64,000 nt of DNA from an uncultured Microbacterium sp. Lineage in GTDB: Bacteria > Actinomycetota > Actinomycetes > Actinomycetales > Microbacteriaceae. The notes beneath the pieces were generated by a model, which searched no databases, was not told the DNA's origin, and worked only from the letters and a program-made list of their open reading frames with translations. Position numbers and translations under genes: made by a program. The first letter of the stretch is position 1, and every line of letters begins with the position of its first letter. Positions 15,898 to 25,098 of the stretch are shown piece by piece. The stretch lies in the NCBI RefSeq assembly GCF_900078385.1, contig NZ_FLQR01000007.1, forward strand, positions 353,134 through 417,133, given 5' to 3'.

Positions 15898-16701
15898 TCA
15901 GCCGAGCGTCCAGGGGAACAGCACCACGAAAACGGCGGCGGAGACCAGCCAGCACGCCGCGAGGAAGACGACGTCGCGCACTCCGAAGGGCACGAGATGC
16001 CGCTCGGTGCGGTCGGGGAAGGCGCCGAACGCCCGCGCATCCATCGCCAGCGCGACCCGTTCCGCGTGGCGGATCGCTCCGGCCAGCAGCGGCACGACGT
16101 AGCCCCACCAGCGTGCGACGACTCCGAATCGGCCGCCGTGCGCACCGCGCACACGGTGCGCCTGCCGGATGATGTCGAGCTCGTGCCGGAACCGCGGGAC
16201 GAAGCGGAACGCCGCCAGCGCCGTGTACCCGACGCGGTACGGCACGCGCAGCTGCTGCACACTCGCGCGCACGAGGTCGGGGCCCGTCGTCGTGAGTCCC
16301 GCGATCAGCGCCAGGGCGACGATCGCGGCGAGCCGGAGCGACGTCGCGAACCCGATCTCGAGCGCGCCGCCGTACAGCGTCCACGCGCCGATCGAGACGA
16401 CCTCGACGCTCCGGTCGATCCGGGAGGCGTCGATCCACACCGACATGCCGACGCCGAAGACGACGACACCGAGCGGCAGCGCGACACCGAGTATGAGGGC
16501 GACGGTGCGGGTGAGTCGCGCGCCCGTGAGGATCACGACGTAGCCGAGAGCGAGGAACACCGACGGCGTCGCGAGGTCGCGCACGAAGACAAGCAAAAGG
16601 ATGGCGGGCAGCGGCCCGGCGAGCTTCGCGAGCGGGTTGAGTCCCGTGAGGAACCGGCGGGATGCGGCGACCTCGGCGTACGGGTCGGCGGCGACGCTCA
16701 T
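15898..16701 (-). CDS. ykoC: ECF transporter T component, YkoC-like
   Basis: This 267-aa membrane protein of the EcfT/CbiQ family couples the ATPases to the substrate-specific subunit. The two cytoplasmic Ala-Arg-Gly-type coupling motifs are seen as AHRVRGAH and AMDARAFGAF. Its ATG overlaps the 3' end of the double ATPase gene (16698-16701), so it is translated last in the ykoE-ykoD-ykoC order. Together these form an ECF importer of the YkoEDC type, associated in other bacteria with the thiamine precursor hydroxymethylpyrimidine. Confidence 0.82.
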   Translation of the reverse strand: MSVAADPYAEVAASRRFLTGLNPLAKLAGPLPAILLLVFVRDLATPSVFLALGYVVILTGARLTRTVALILGVALPLGVVVFGVGMSVWIDASRIDRSVEVVSIGAWTLYGGALEIGFATSLRLAAIVALALIAGLTTTGPDLVRASVQQLRVPYRVGYTALAAFRFVPRFRHELDIIRQAHRVRGAHGGRFGVVARWWGYVVPLLAGAIRHAERVALAMDARAFGAFPDRTERHLVPFGVRDVVFLAACWLVSAAVFVVLFPWTLG

Positions 16702-18452
16702 GCGGCACCGCCCGGGAGGTCGGCGAGGCGGATGGCTCCACGGAGCGCCGCGTGCGAGACCCCACGCAACGCCTGACGCAGCGGCGGCAGCCGGAGTCCC
16801 GCCGCGCGCAACAGGGCCTCGTCGGCGAAGACGTCGGCCGTGGCGGCATCCGCCCGCACGCGCCCTTCGGCGAGGACGACCGTCCGTGTCGCGTACTCGG
16901 TGACGAGGTGCATGTCGTGCGTGACGACGATGATCGTCGTCCCCGCCTCCTGCAGCTCACGCAGCAGTCGCAGGAGCTCCTCGGCGCGCGCCCGGTCCTG
17001 CCCGAACGTCGGCTCGTCGAGGACGAGCACCGGTGCCCCCGCGACGAGCGCGGTCCCCACCGACAGCCGTCGCTTCTGGCCGCCGGAGAGGAGGAACGGA
17101 TGCTGCTCGGCACTGTCCTCGAGTCCGAAGCGCCGGAGCACCTCGGTGGCGCGGGCGTGGACCTCCGCGTCGGGGAGCTTCTGCCGACGAAGCCCGTGCG
17201 CGATCTCGTCGAAGACCGTGTGCGCGATGAACTGGTGCTCGGGGTTCTGGAACACGAACCCGATCCGCCGCGACAGCGACCTCGCGTCGGTGCGCGCGAC
17301 GTCGGCGCCGCCCACCCGGACCGTGCCGCGCGGCACCGGGACGACGCCCGCGATGGCCTGGACCAGGCTCGTCTTGCCCGCGCCGTTCGCTCCGACGACT
17401 GCGACGAACTCGCCGGCGCGGACCGTGAGGTCGACGTCGTGGAGCACCTCGCGGCGACCGCGGCGCAGGGTCAGGCCGCGTACCTCGACGACGGGCTCGC
17501 CCGCCGTCACCGGCGCGGTCACCACCCGCGGGGCCGAGGCGGGCCCCGGCACCGCCGTCACGGCCGCCCGCAGCTCGTCCGGAGTGAGCGGCAGGCGATC
17601 GAAGACCCACCCCGCCCGGCGCAGGCGCAGCGCCGCCAGGGTCGACACCGGCAGCCAGACGCCCATCGCGTGCAGTTCCTCCGCCCGACCGCGGAGCACC
17701 TCGTCCACGGGACCGTCGGCGATCGTCCGCCCTTCGGCATCCAGCACGACGACCCGGTCGGTGAGCATGACCGCGGCGTCGAGGTTGTGCTCGACGAGGA
17801 GGATCGCGTGGTCGCGCGGCGTCCCGTCAGGGTGGCGCACGAGATCGTGCAGCGCGACGTAGACGTCCTCGATGCCAGCGGGGTCGAGGTTCGCGGTCGG
17901 CTCGTCGAGGACGAGCAGCGGCGACCCCATCGCCAGCGCGCACGCGATCGCGAGCCGCTGACGGCCGCCGCCGGAGAGCCGATCGGGGTTCTCGGCGCGC
18001 CGCTCCCACAGGCCCACGCGCCGGAGGGCGTTCTCGCTGCGCGCGAGCACCTCGTCGACCGGGAGCCGGAGGTTCTCCGGGCCGAAGGCGACGTCGTCGA
18101 GGACCGTTCCCGTCACGAGCTGGGCATCCGGATCCTGGAACACCATCCCGACATGCGTGCTCAGTACCGACACCGGTGTGGTCCGCGCGTCCAGCCCCGC
18201 GATCTCGACGGTGCCCGTGACCTCGGCGGGAACGGCGTGCGGGATGAGCCCGTTGAGCGTGAGGGCGAGCGTCGACTTCCCGGAGCCGCTCGGGCCCAGA
18301 AGCAGGACGACCTCGCCGGGGCGGATCTCGAGTGTCGCGCCGGCGGGCGACGCGGTGCGGGCGCCGACGTGGCGGACGGCCAGGTTCCGCACCCGCGCGA
18401 GCGGTGCGGGGGCGCCGGGGCCGTCAGGCGCACCGGAGGCGAGCGGGGTCAC
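16698..18452 (-). CDS. ykoD: ECF transporter double ATPase, YkoD-like
   Basis: This 584-aa protein carries two ABC ATPase domains in tandem. Domain 1 has Walker A GPSGSGKS (53-60), signature LSGGGRQR and Walker B LLVLDEPTANLDP. Domain 2 has GANGAGKTS near 350-365, LSGGQKRR and VLVLDEPTFGQD. Both sites look active. The reading frame stays open far upstream, but GTG 18452 is the last start before the first beta strand. The upstream part overlaps ykoE and is a shadow. The ribosome site is weak (GGGAGG is about 25 bases away), so translation may depend on coupling. It lies between ykoE and ykoC. Confidence 0.85.
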   Translation of the reverse strand: MTPLASGAPDGPGAPAPLARVRNLAVRHVGARTASPAGATLEIRPGEVVLLLGPSGSGKSTLALTLNGLIPHAVPAEVTGTVEIAGLDARTTPVSVLSTHVGMVFQDPDAQLVTGTVLDDVAFGPENLRLPVDEVLARSENALRRVGLWERRAENPDRLSGGGRQRLAIACALAMGSPLLVLDEPTANLDPAGIEDVYVALHDLVRHPDGTPRDHAILLVEHNLDAAVMLTDRVVVLDAEGRTIADGPVDEVLRGRAEELHAMGVWLPVSTLAALRLRRAGWVFDRLPLTPDELRAAVTAVPGPASAPRVVTAPVTAGEPVVEVRGLTLRRGRREVLHDVDLTVRAGEFVAVVGANGAGKTSLVQAIAGVVPVPRGTVRVGGADVARTDARSLSRRIGFVFQNPEHQFIAHTVFDEIAHGLRRQKLPDAEVHARATEVLRRFGLEDSAEQHPFLLSGGQKRRLSVGTALVAGAPVLVLDEPTFGQDRARAEELLRLLRELQEAGTTIIVVTHDMHLVTEYATRTVVLAEGRVRADAATADVFADEALLRAAGLRLPPLRQALRGVSHAALRGAIRLADLPGGAA

Positions 18453-18496
18453 GGATGTCCAAGCGTCGGGCGGAGTTCCTCCCAACGTAGTCGGGC

Positions 18497-19057
18497 CTAT
18501 CCGCGCGCTCCAACCGTCGTCCGGGCGACCCCGGCGCGACGCAGGCCGCTGCCGATCGCCAGCCCCACGAAGGTCCAGAGGACCGGGCCGAGGATGAGGA
18601 GGGCGTAGAAGACCGTGACCGCCCAGGGGGCGAGCTTGCCGGCATCCAGGGCGAACCCCATCCCGACGATGAGGACCGCACCCACCACGACGGCGGAGAT
18701 GAAGAACCGCCAGCCCTCCCAGTGCCGATAACGGGTGAGGGCGGCGACACCCTCCTGCAGGCCGCCGACCAGCAGCGCCATGCCGAGGTAGCGGCCCACC
18801 CACTGCGGGGCGAAGGCACTCGCGACGATCCCCGCGAGCAGGTGGGTGACGAGGGCGACCCACGGCATCCGGAGCAGTGCCTGCGCGATGACGCCGGGGA
18901 CCACGTGCGCGCCGAGGACCAGGCCGTAGACGATCGGCAGGATGGCCCACACGGGGGCACTGACGTAGCCCGCGACGACGGTGAGGAGTCCCGTCGCGAC
19001 GCCGATCGCCGCGCAGACGAGGAGGACGCGCGTGGAGAGTCGGGATGCCGCAGCCAC
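18497..19057 (-). CDS. ykoE: ECF transporter S component, YkoE-like
   Basis: This 186-aa integral membrane protein has about six helices and the YkoE-type block LLVGGLQEGVAALTRYRHWEGW, preceded by GPVWAILPIVYGLVLGAHVVPG-like helices. As the substrate-binding subunit it would determine specificity, in relatives the thiamine precursor HMP. The start is a GTG with TACGCT six bases upstream, the leaderless geometry; a GGAGG one base from the GTG is too close to act as a ribosome site. No thiamine-pyrophosphate riboswitch fits in the 59-bp gap before the gene, and no THI-box core is seen. Confidence 0.75.
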   Translation of the reverse strand: MAAASRLSTRVLLVCAAIGVATGLLTVVAGYVSAPVWAILPIVYGLVLGAHVVPGVIAQALLRMPWVALVTHLLAGIVASAFAPQWVGRYLGMALLVGGLQEGVAALTRYRHWEGWRFFISAVVVGAVLIVGMGFALDAGKLAPWAVTVFYALLILGPVLWTFVGLAIGSGLRRAGVARTTVGARG

Positions 19058-19069
19058 GCCTCCAGCGTA
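19058..19069 (-). promoter_or_regulatory. leaderless promoter box of ykoE (TACGCT-N6-GTG)
   Basis: On the minus strand TACGCT (19069-19064) is followed by six bases and the GTG at 19057. This gives ykoEDC its own promoter downstream of the pirin gene. Confidence 0.5.
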
Positions 19070-19100
19070 GTCGCGGCGCTGCGGCGCCCGGCCGCCGGAT

Positions 19101-19117
19101 ACCGGGGAAAACCCGGT
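19101..19117 (-). terminator. hairpin after the pirin gene
   Basis: A 6-bp stem ACCGGG/CCCGGT with a five-base loop begins at the pirin stop codon. There is no U-tract, so it is at best a weak or Rho-assisted terminator separating the pirin gene from ykoE. Confidence 0.35.
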
Positions 19118-20088
19118 CAGGCGCGACGGCGACGCTGCGTCAGACGCACGCCCGGGAGCGGGGGCGCGGGGATCCGCTCGTCGCCGTGCCCGACGACGTG
19201 ACCGAACCGTTCGGCACCGGACTCCCAGGCCTCGCGCGCGTCCACGATCTCCTCGTGGGAACGCGCCACGAAGTTCCACCACATGACGATGTCGTCCTCG
19301 AACGGCTCGCCGCCGAGGAGGAACACCGTGGTGTCGGCGTCGGCGCTCATCTCGACGCCGTCGCGGCGGGTGCCGAGGTAGAGGAGGCCGCCCTCGGGGA
19401 GGGCCGTGGGGTCGTCGTCGTCCGCGAACACCGCGCTGGTCCCGTCGACGCCGAGGAGCGCGTACTCCCACTCGGCCCGCAGCGGCAGCGTCACCCGGAC
19501 GCCGGCGGGCAGGAAGATCTCGGCGCCCACGATCGGCGTGTACATCGTGGCGGGCGAGACAGCCCCCGCGAACTCGCCCACGACGATCGCCGCGACCGCG
19601 CCGTCGCCGAGGTCGACGACCGGCAGATCCTCGTGCCGCTCGAACGCCGGGTCGCCGTGGCGCCGGGACTCGGGCAGCGCGACCCACAGCTGGAGGGCAT
19701 CCAGCGGCGCGGGGTCGTCGCCGATCGAGTACTCCGAGTGCACGATGCCGGCGCCGCTCGTCATGAGATTCAGTGCGCCGCGCGTCACGACCACGTCGCT
19801 GCCGACGGCATCCCGGTGCCGCACCTGCCCGACGAAGGGCCATGTGACGGTCTGCAGCCCGATGTGCGGGTGCGGCTCGACGCGCATGCGCGTGACCTGC
19901 GGACCGAACCGGTCGACGAAGCACCACGCGCCGACCATGGGAAGGTCGCGCTGCGGAAGGCTTCGGTGCACCGACATCCCGCGGACACCGCCCAGGGGCA
20001 CCTCGCGGGCGGACAGCAGCAGGACGCGCGGGCCGTCGCTCACCGGCGGGGCCTCCCGCTCCTCGGGGCCGCTGTCCAGGCGGGTCAT
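19117..20088 (-). CDS. pirin family protein
   Basis: This 323-aa bicupin pirin-like protein shows the pirin signature HPHIGLQTVTW and GIVHSEYS in the N-terminal cupin. These provide the metal ligands His, His, His and Glu typical of the family; EPHPHIGL supplies two of them. Pirins are iron-binding; some act as quercetinases or as modulators of pyruvate metabolism. ATG 20088 overlaps the stop of the GNAT gene (ATGA), which fixes the start over an upstream ATG at 20193. The two form a short operon. The enzymatic role is not inferable. Confidence 0.85.
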   Translation of the reverse strand: MTRLDSGPEEREAPPVSDGPRVLLLSAREVPLGGVRGMSVHRSLPQRDLPMVGAWCFVDRFGPQVTRMRVEPHPHIGLQTVTWPFVGQVRHRDAVGSDVVVTRGALNLMTSGAGIVHSEYSIGDDPAPLDALQLWVALPESRRHGDPAFERHEDLPVVDLGDGAVAAIVVGEFAGAVSPATMYTPIVGAEIFLPAGVRVTLPLRAEWEYALLGVDGTSAVFADDDDPTALPEGGLLYLGTRRDGVEMSADADTTVFLLGGEPFEDDIVMWWNFVARSHEEIVDAREAWESGAERFGHVVGHGDERIPAPPLPGVRLTQRRRRA

Positions 20089-20426
20089 ACCCGCTCGATC
20101 GCGTCGCTGCCCGTCTCGTCGGCAGTGGGGCGCCAGTGCACGTCGAGCCCTTCGACCTCGTGGGTGTGCAGGTACTTCACGACGAACGGGCACACCGGCA
20201 CGACCGTCTCGCCCCGCGTCGCGACGTCGGCGAGCGCCTGTCCGACGAGGATGCTGGCGAGCCCCCGCCCGGCGAAGGCGTGATCGATCACGGTGTGCGG
20301 GAACACGGTGCGGCCGTGACGGTCGGCCACGAACTCGGTGAACCCGGCGATCGTCTCGTCGAGGTGGATCTCGTAGCGCCCCTTCTCGTCGTTGCGGGTC
20401 ACAGTGATCTCGGCGTCGTCCGTCAC
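20085..20426 (-). CDS. small GNAT-like N-acetyltransferase (YjdJ type)
   Basis: This 113-aa protein of the compact GCN5-related family (PF14542-like) has the acetyl-CoA-binding pattern FPHTVIDHAFAGRGLASILV and the conserved VVPVCPFVVKYLHTH near the C-terminus. The GTG at 20426 has GAGAGGAA upstream. A TACGTT -10 at 20457-20452 gives a transcript start at 20445. It is followed by, and overlaps, the pirin gene. The acyl acceptor is unknown. Confidence 0.85.
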   Translation of the reverse strand: MTDDAEITVTRNDEKGRYEIHLDETIAGFTEFVADRHGRTVFPHTVIDHAFAGRGLASILVGQALADVATRGETVVPVCPFVVKYLHTHEVEGLDVHWRPTADETGSDAIERV

Positions 20427-20451
20427 AGCGGTTCCTCTCGTCGCTGACTCC

Positions 20452-20457
20452 AACGTA
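20452..20457 (-). promoter_or_regulatory. -10 box TACGTT of the GNAT-pirin operon
   Basis: Minus-strand TACGTT, six bases from an A at 20445, leaves a 19-base leader that carries the GAGAGGAA ribosome site for the GTG at 20426. Confidence 0.5.
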
Positions 20458-20564
20458 GGCGGCGGCTCCCGTGTTCCGCCAGGCTCTCCCACCGCTCGTC
20501 GCGCCGTCGCCGCCGTTCGTCGCGTCCGGCGTCGCCCCGCCGCACGCGGGCCGGGCGGCGTTCC

Positions 20565-20570
20565 TAGCCT
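20565..20570 (+). promoter_or_regulatory. -10 box TAGCCT of cstA
   Basis: TAGCCT is followed by six bases and an A at 20577. The resulting leader of about 29 bases contains GAGGAG at 20595-20600 ahead of the cstA ATG. The -35 is unclear. Confidence 0.5.
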
Positions 20571-20605
20571 GTCAGCACGCAACGTTGCGCCGACGAGGAG
20601 ATCCG

Positions 20606-22894
20606 ATGACTGCACCTTCTGCGCCCCGCGGGCGCGCCGCGGGGTTCGCCCACGACGAACCCGACATCACGCCCGACCCGAACCTCCCCCCGGTCGCGCT
20701 GCCGGCCGAGCACGATGAGAAGGCCGCGCGCTGGACCTGGCCCAAGATCGCCCTCTGGGCCGCGATCGCGCTCCTCGGCGCGGTGGCCTGGACGATGCTC
20801 GCGATCGTGCGGGGTGAGACCGTCAACGCGATCTGGTTCGTGTTCGCCGCGGTCTGCACCTATCTCATCGGCTACCGCTTCTACTCGAAGGTCATCGAGC
20901 GCTACATCACGCGCCCGAACGACAACCGGGCCACGCCGGCCGAGATCCGCCAGGACGGCAAGGACTACGTCCCCACCGACCGGCGTGTGCTCTACGGCCA
21001 CCACTTCGCCGCGATCGCCGGCGCCGGGCCCCTCGTGGGGCCCGTCCTCGCCGCGCAGATGGGCTTCCTGCCCGGAACCATCTGGATCATCGTCGGCGTC
21101 GTCCTCGCCGGTGCCGTCCAGGACTACACGGTCCTCTTCTTCTCGATGCGTCGCGGCGGCCGCACGATCGGCCAGATGGCGCGCCAGGAGCTCGGTCGCA
21201 TCGGCGGCACCGCGGCGATCATCGCCTCGCTGCTGATCATGCTGATCATCGTCGCGATCCTCGCCCTCGTCGTCGTGAACGCGCTCGGCGAGAGCCCGTG
21301 GGGCGTCTTCAGCGTCGCGATGACGATCCCGATCGCCCTGTTCATGGGCGTCTACCTCCGCTACCTCCGCCCCGGCAAGGTCACCGAGGTCTCCCTCATC
21401 GGCTTCGTGCTGCTGATGGCCGCGATCATCGGCGGCGGCTGGGTAGCAGGCACCGAGTGGGGCCAGGCGATCTTCCACCTCGACCGCACGACCATCGCGT
21501 GGGGCATCATCATCTACGGCTTCATCGCCGCCGTCCTCCCCGTCTGGCTGCTGCTCGCCCCCCGCGACTACCTGTCGACGTTCATGAAGATCGGCGTCAT
21601 CGTGATGCTCGCCGGTGCCATCGTGCTCGTGCGTCCGGAGATCACCGTCCCCGCGGTGTCGGTGTTCGGTGAGAACGGCATGGGCCCGGTGTTCGCCGGT
21701 CCGCTCTTCCCGTTCCTGTTCGTGACGATCGCCTGCGGCGCCCTGTCCGGATTCCACGCGCTGATCGCATCGGGCACGACGCCGAAGCTCGTCGAGAAGG
21801 AGCGCCAGACGCGCTTCATCGGCTACGGCGGCATGCTCATGGAGTCCTTCGTCGCGATCATGGCGCTCGTCGCCGCGATCTCGATCGACCAGGGGATCTA
21901 CTTCGCGATGAACGCTCCCGCCGCCGTCACCGGCGGCACGGTGGAGGGCGCCGTCGCGTTCGTGAACTCGCTGGGCCTCACCGGTGTGAACCTCACGCCC
22001 GACATGCTCACGAGCACGGCGGCCGCGGTCGGTGAGGAGAGCATCGTCTCCCGCACCGGTGGCGCACCGACCCTCGCACTCGGCCTCGCGCACATCATGC
22101 AGCAGGCCCTCGGCGGGCAGGCGCTCATGGCGTTCTGGTACCACTTCGCGATCATGTTCGAGGCGCTGTTCATCCTCACCGCCGTCGACGCCGGCACGCG
22201 CGTGGCCCGCTTCATGCTGCAGGAATCCATCGGCGCCTGGGTGCCGAAGTTCCGCGACGTCTCGTGGCGCCCCGGCGTCTGGATCACCACCGCGATCATG
22301 GTCGCCGGCTGGGGCACGATCCTGATCCTCGGCGTCACCGACCCGCTCGGCGGCATCAACACGTTCTTCCCGCTGTTCGGCATCGCGAACCAGCTGCTGG
22401 CGGCCATCGCGCTGTCGGTCGTCCTGGCGATCGTCGCCAAGCGCGGGCGGGCGTACGTGAAGTGGCTGTGGATCATCGCCCTGCCGCTCGCCTTCACCGC
22501 CGTCGTCACGATCACCGCGTCGATGTACAAGATCTTCAGCAGCGTGCCGGGGATCGGCTACTGGGCGAACCACTTCCGCTACCGGGCGGCGCAGGATGCC
22601 GGCGACGGCAGCCTCGGCGAACCCGCGGTCGTGGAGGCCGTCATCCGCAACACGGCCGTCCAGGGCACGCTCTCGATCATCTTCGTGGTGCTGGCGATCA
22701 TCGTCATCGTCACCGCGATCGTCGTCACGATCAAGGCGATCCGCAACGGCGGCGGCGAGAACACCGAGGAAGCGCCCGTCGTGTCGCGTCGGTACGCGCC
22801 CGCCGGGTTCCTTCCGACCTCGGCCGAGCGCGAGCTCGAGAAGCAGTGGGAGCCGCTGCTGCGCGACGAGCGGAAGGCGACGTCCGCCCACTAG
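20606..22894 (+). CDS. cstA: carbon starvation protein CstA, pyruvate/peptide transporter
   Basis: This 762-aa polytopic membrane protein of the CstA/BtsT family is known in Escherichia coli for high-affinity pyruvate uptake and also linked to peptide use. There are about sixteen to eighteen hydrophobic segments. Conserved stretches include [52 protein letters not shown] and [27 protein letters not shown]. The N-terminus has a longer charged segment than the enteric proteins. ATG 20606 has GAGGAG upstream. It is followed by its usual small partner YbdD and then by LytS/LytTR genes. Confidence 0.93.
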   Translation: MTAPSAPRGRAAGFAHDEPDITPDPNLPPVALPAEHDEKAARWTWPKIALWAAIALLGAVAWTMLAIVRGETVNAIWFVFAAVCTYLIGYRFYSKVIERYITRPNDNRATPAEIRQDGKDYVPTDRRVLYGHHFAAIAGAGPLVGPVLAAQMGFLPGTIWIIVGVVLAGAVQDYTVLFFSMRRGGRTIGQMARQELGRIGGTAAIIASLLIMLIIVAILALVVVNALGESPWGVFSVAMTIPIALFMGVYLRYLRPGKVTEVSLIGFVLLMAAIIGGGWVAGTEWGQAIFHLDRTTIAWGIIIYGFIAAVLPVWLLLAPRDYLSTFMKIGVIVMLAGAIVLVRPEITVPAVSVFGENGMGPVFAGPLFPFLFVTIACGALSGFHALIASGTTPKLVEKERQTRFIGYGGMLMESFVAIMALVAAISIDQGIYFAMNAPAAVTGGTVEGAVAFVNSLGLTGVNLTPDMLTSTAAAVGEESIVSRTGGAPTLALGLAHIMQQALGGQALMAFWYHFAIMFEALFILTAVDAGTRVARFMLQESIGAWVPKFRDVSWRPGVWITTAIMVAGWGTILILGVTDPLGGINTFFPLFGIANQLLAAIALSVVLAIVAKRGRAYVKWLWIIALPLAFTAVVTITASMYKIFSSVPGIGYWANHFRYRAAQDAGDGSLGEPAVVEAVIRNTAVQGTLSIIFVVLAIIVIVTAIVVTIKAIRNGGGENTEEAPVVSRRYAPAGFLPTSAERELEKQWEPLLRDERKATSAH

Positions 22895-22907
22895 GCGGAT
22901 CCCCCCC

Positions 22908-23147
22908 ATGACGAACCAGACGGATGCCGTGACCACCGGCCCGCTGCGCGCGCTCGCCGCGCACATCGGGAGGGTCGGCCGCGGCATCCGCTGGTACGTC
23001 ACGCAGCTCATGGGCGACACCGCCTACGCGACCTACGTCGCCCACCACCGTCGCCACCATCCCGATGAGGCGCCCCTCACCGAGCGGCAGTTCTGGCGGG
23101 AGAAGATGGACGACCAGGACCGCAACCCCGGCGCGAGGTGCTGCTGA
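22908..23147 (+). CDS. YbdD/YjiX family small protein
   Basis: This 79-aa protein of the DUF466 family almost always follows cstA/btsT. The motif [44 protein letters not shown] contains the hallmark YxxYxxHxxxxHP and the C-terminal RCC. In E. coli YbdD and YjiX are required for full pyruvate transport by CstA and BtsT. It lies 13 bases after cstA with a poor ribosome site, so translation is probably coupled. Confidence 0.88.
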   Translation: MTNQTDAVTTGPLRALAAHIGRVGRGIRWYVTQLMGDTAYATYVAHHRRHHPDEAPLTERQFWREKMDDQDRNPGARCC

Positions 23148-23169
23148 GGCGCTGCCGGCACGCCGACCG

Positions 23170-23175
23170 TAGGCT
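23170..23175 (+). promoter_or_regulatory. -10 box TAGGCT of the leaderless sensor-kinase gene
   Basis: TAGGCT lies exactly six bases before ATG 23182. It separates the two-component/symporter genes from cstA-ybdD transcriptionally. Confidence 0.55.
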
Positions 23176-23181
23176 GACGCC

Positions 23182-24363
23182 ATGACCGACTCCGTCGTGC
23201 TGGCCGGGTTGCTCGGCGCGGCCGGCGGCATCGCGCTCACCGTGCTCCTGCTGCTCGCCCGGCGCCTGGCCCGCGGTTCGCGGGAACTCGGCAGCGACGA
23301 GGAGCGGGCGACCTACCGGGCACTGCACCACGCGAGCCTCGCCGCGCCGCATCTGCGCGGAGGCCTCGGCTCGCCGGATGTCGCGCGGGCCGCGCGGCAC
23401 CTCCGCGTGCTGCTCGGCAGCACGGCCGTCGCCCTCGTCGGCGCCGACGGCGTCGTCGCGACCGACGGTCAGGGCGACGGGCTCGACGCCTCCGCCGCGC
23501 GCATCGCGGCGCAGGTGCGCGAGACCGGACGCCGCCAGGTGTTCCCGCGCCGGGAGGGTGGGGAACTCGAGGCCGTCGGGGCCCCGATCACCGTCGACGG
23601 CGAGGTGGTCGGCGTCGTCGTCGCGTTCGCGGCGCCCGTGCGCGCCGCCCTCGTCCGTGCCGCCGGAGAAGTCGCCGAATGGTGCGCGGCGCAGCTGGAG
23701 CTCGGCGAGCTCGATGCGTCCCGCACGGCGCTCGCCGAGGCGGAGCTGCGGTCGCTGCGCGCGCAGATCTCCCCGCACTTCATCTTCAACGCCCTCACCG
23801 CGATCGCCTCCTTCATCCACACCGACCCGCTGCGGGCCCGCGAGCTCGTGCTCGAGTTCGCCGACTTCACGCGCTACTCGTTCCGGAGGCAGGGCGAGTT
23901 CACGACGGTCGCCGAGGAGCTGCGCAGCATCCACTCGTATCTCGAGCTCGAGCGTGCGCGGTTCGGCGACCGGCTCACCGTCACGCTGCGGATCTCCCCG
24001 GAGACACTGGCCACCGTTATCCCGTTCCTGTCGGTGCAGCCGCTCGTGGAGAACGCGGTGCGGCACGGACTGGAACCGGGGGAGGGCGGCGGCAGCATCC
24101 GCATCGCGTCGCACGACGAGGTCACGCACACCGAGATCACCGTCGAGGACGACGGCGTCGGGATGGATCCGGAGTCGCTGCGCGCGCTCCTCACCTCGCG
24201 CGACGACGGCGCGCACGTCGGGCTGCGCAACGTCGACACGCGGCTCCGCCAGCTCTACGGTCCGGACGGCGGGCTGGTCGTGGAGACGAACACGGGCGCC
24301 GGTACCATGGTGCGCATGCGGATCCCCAAGTCGCAGCCGCTCCACACGCTCGACCCGATTTGA
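23182..24363 (+). CDS. LytS/BtsS-type sensor histidine kinase
   Basis: This 393-aa kinase has one N-terminal membrane helix, a GAF-like domain (about residues 60-165), and the HisK PF06580 block with phospho-acceptor His in QISPHFIFNAL. An ATPase domain follows (VQPLVENAVRHGL, DDGVGMDP, VGLRNVDTRL). Unlike classical LytS it lacks a multi-helix sensor module, so a cytoplasmic ligand through the GAF-like domain is likely. The partner regulator starts nine bases downstream. The neighbouring cstA-ybdD points to pyruvate or a related acid as the cue, as for E. coli BtsSR (inference). Confidence 0.87.
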   Translation: MTDSVVLAGLLGAAGGIALTVLLLLARRLARGSRELGSDEERATYRALHHASLAAPHLRGGLGSPDVARAARHLRVLLGSTAVALVGADGVVATDGQGDGLDASAARIAAQVRETGRRQVFPRREGGELEAVGAPITVDGEVVGVVVAFAAPVRAALVRAAGEVAEWCAAQLELGELDASRTALAEAELRSLRAQISPHFIFNALTAIASFIHTDPLRARELVLEFADFTRYSFRRQGEFTTVAEELRSIHSYLELERARFGDRLTVTLRISPETLATVIPFLSVQPLVENAVRHGLEPGEGGGSIRIASHDEVTHTEITVEDDGVGMDPESLRALLTSRDDGAHVGLRNVDTRLRQLYGPDGGLVVETNTGAGTMVRMRIPKSQPLHTLDPI

Positions 24364-24372
24364 GCCGCGGTC

Positions 24373-25098
24373 GTGGCCCTGATCGACGTCCTCGTCGCCG
24401 ACGACGAGCGTCCCGCGCTCGACGAGCTGGTGCATCTCCTCCGCGCCGACGAGCGCATCGGCGAGATCCTCACCGCGTCATCGGGTGCCGAGGCGCTGCG
24501 ACTGCTCTCCGCGCGCGCCGTGGCCGTCGCCTTCCTCGACATCCACATGCCCGGCCTCACCGGACTCGAACTGGCGCGCTCGCTCGGCGGCCTCGCCGAC
24601 CCGCCGGCCGTCGTCTTCGTCACGGCCGACGACGCCCGCGCCGTCGACGCGTTCGACCTGCGTGCAGCGGACTATCTCCTCAAGCCCGTGCGCCTCGAGC
24701 GCCTGCGCCGGGCGGTGGACCGGGTGCTCGAGCTCGGCTCGGAGGCCGCCGTCGACGGCGATGAGGTGCTGCCGGTGACGGTCGGCGCGACCGTGCGCTT
24801 CGTGCGACGCAGCGACGTGCGGTGGGTGCACGCGCAGGGCGACTATTCGCGGCTGCACACCGACGAGGGCCCCGGGCATCTCGTCCGGATCCCGATCTCG
24901 GAGCTGGAACAGCGCTGGGGCGACGCCGGCTTCGTGCGGGTGCACCGCTCGTACCTCGTGCACGCGGCGGCGGTCGGGGAAGCGCGCCTCGGCGGCGCCG
25001 AGCCGACCGTCTCGGTCGGCGACGTCGAGCTGCCGGTGAGCCGGCGCCTGCTGCCGGTCGTCCGCGAGGCGCTCGTGCGCGGGGGAGGCGCACGGTGA
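24373..25098 (+). CDS. LytTR-type response regulator
   Basis: This 241-aa regulator has an N-terminal receiver (DVLVADDERPALDEL, phospho-Asp in FLDIHMPG, lysine in LLKPVRLERL) and a C-terminal LytTR DNA-binding domain (VRWVHAQGDYSRLHT, RVHRSYLVHAAAV). It is the BtsR/LytR partner of the preceding kinase. The GTG start follows the kinase stop by nine bases. Its stop overlaps the next GTG. Likely targets are cstA at 20606 and its own operon; I did not identify a convincing LytTR direct repeat upstream of cstA. Confidence 0.9.
   Translation: MALIDVLVADDERPALDELVHLLRADERIGEILTASSGAEALRLLSARAVAVAFLDIHMPGLTGLELARSLGGLADPPAVVFVTADDARAVDAFDLRAADYLLKPVRLERLRRAVDRVLELGSEAAVDGDEVLPVTVGATVRFVRRSDVRWVHAQGDYSRLHTDEGPGHLVRIPISELEQRWGDAGFVRVHRSYLVHAAAVGEARLGGAEPTVSVGDVELPVSRRLLPVVREALVRGGGAR

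Noticed and set aside
18453..18950. N-terminal extension of the ykoD frame
   Set aside because: It overlaps ykoE in another frame and has no homology-like features. The ABC domain begins just after GTG 18452.
19058..19116. Thiamine pyrophosphate riboswitch upstream of ykoE
   Set aside because: The gap is too short and has no THI-box core. Only a small stem at the pirin stop is present.
20564..23020. Long minus-strand open frame across cstA
   Set aside because: The product is His/Asp/Arg-rich low complexity and it is antisense to a well-recognised transporter.
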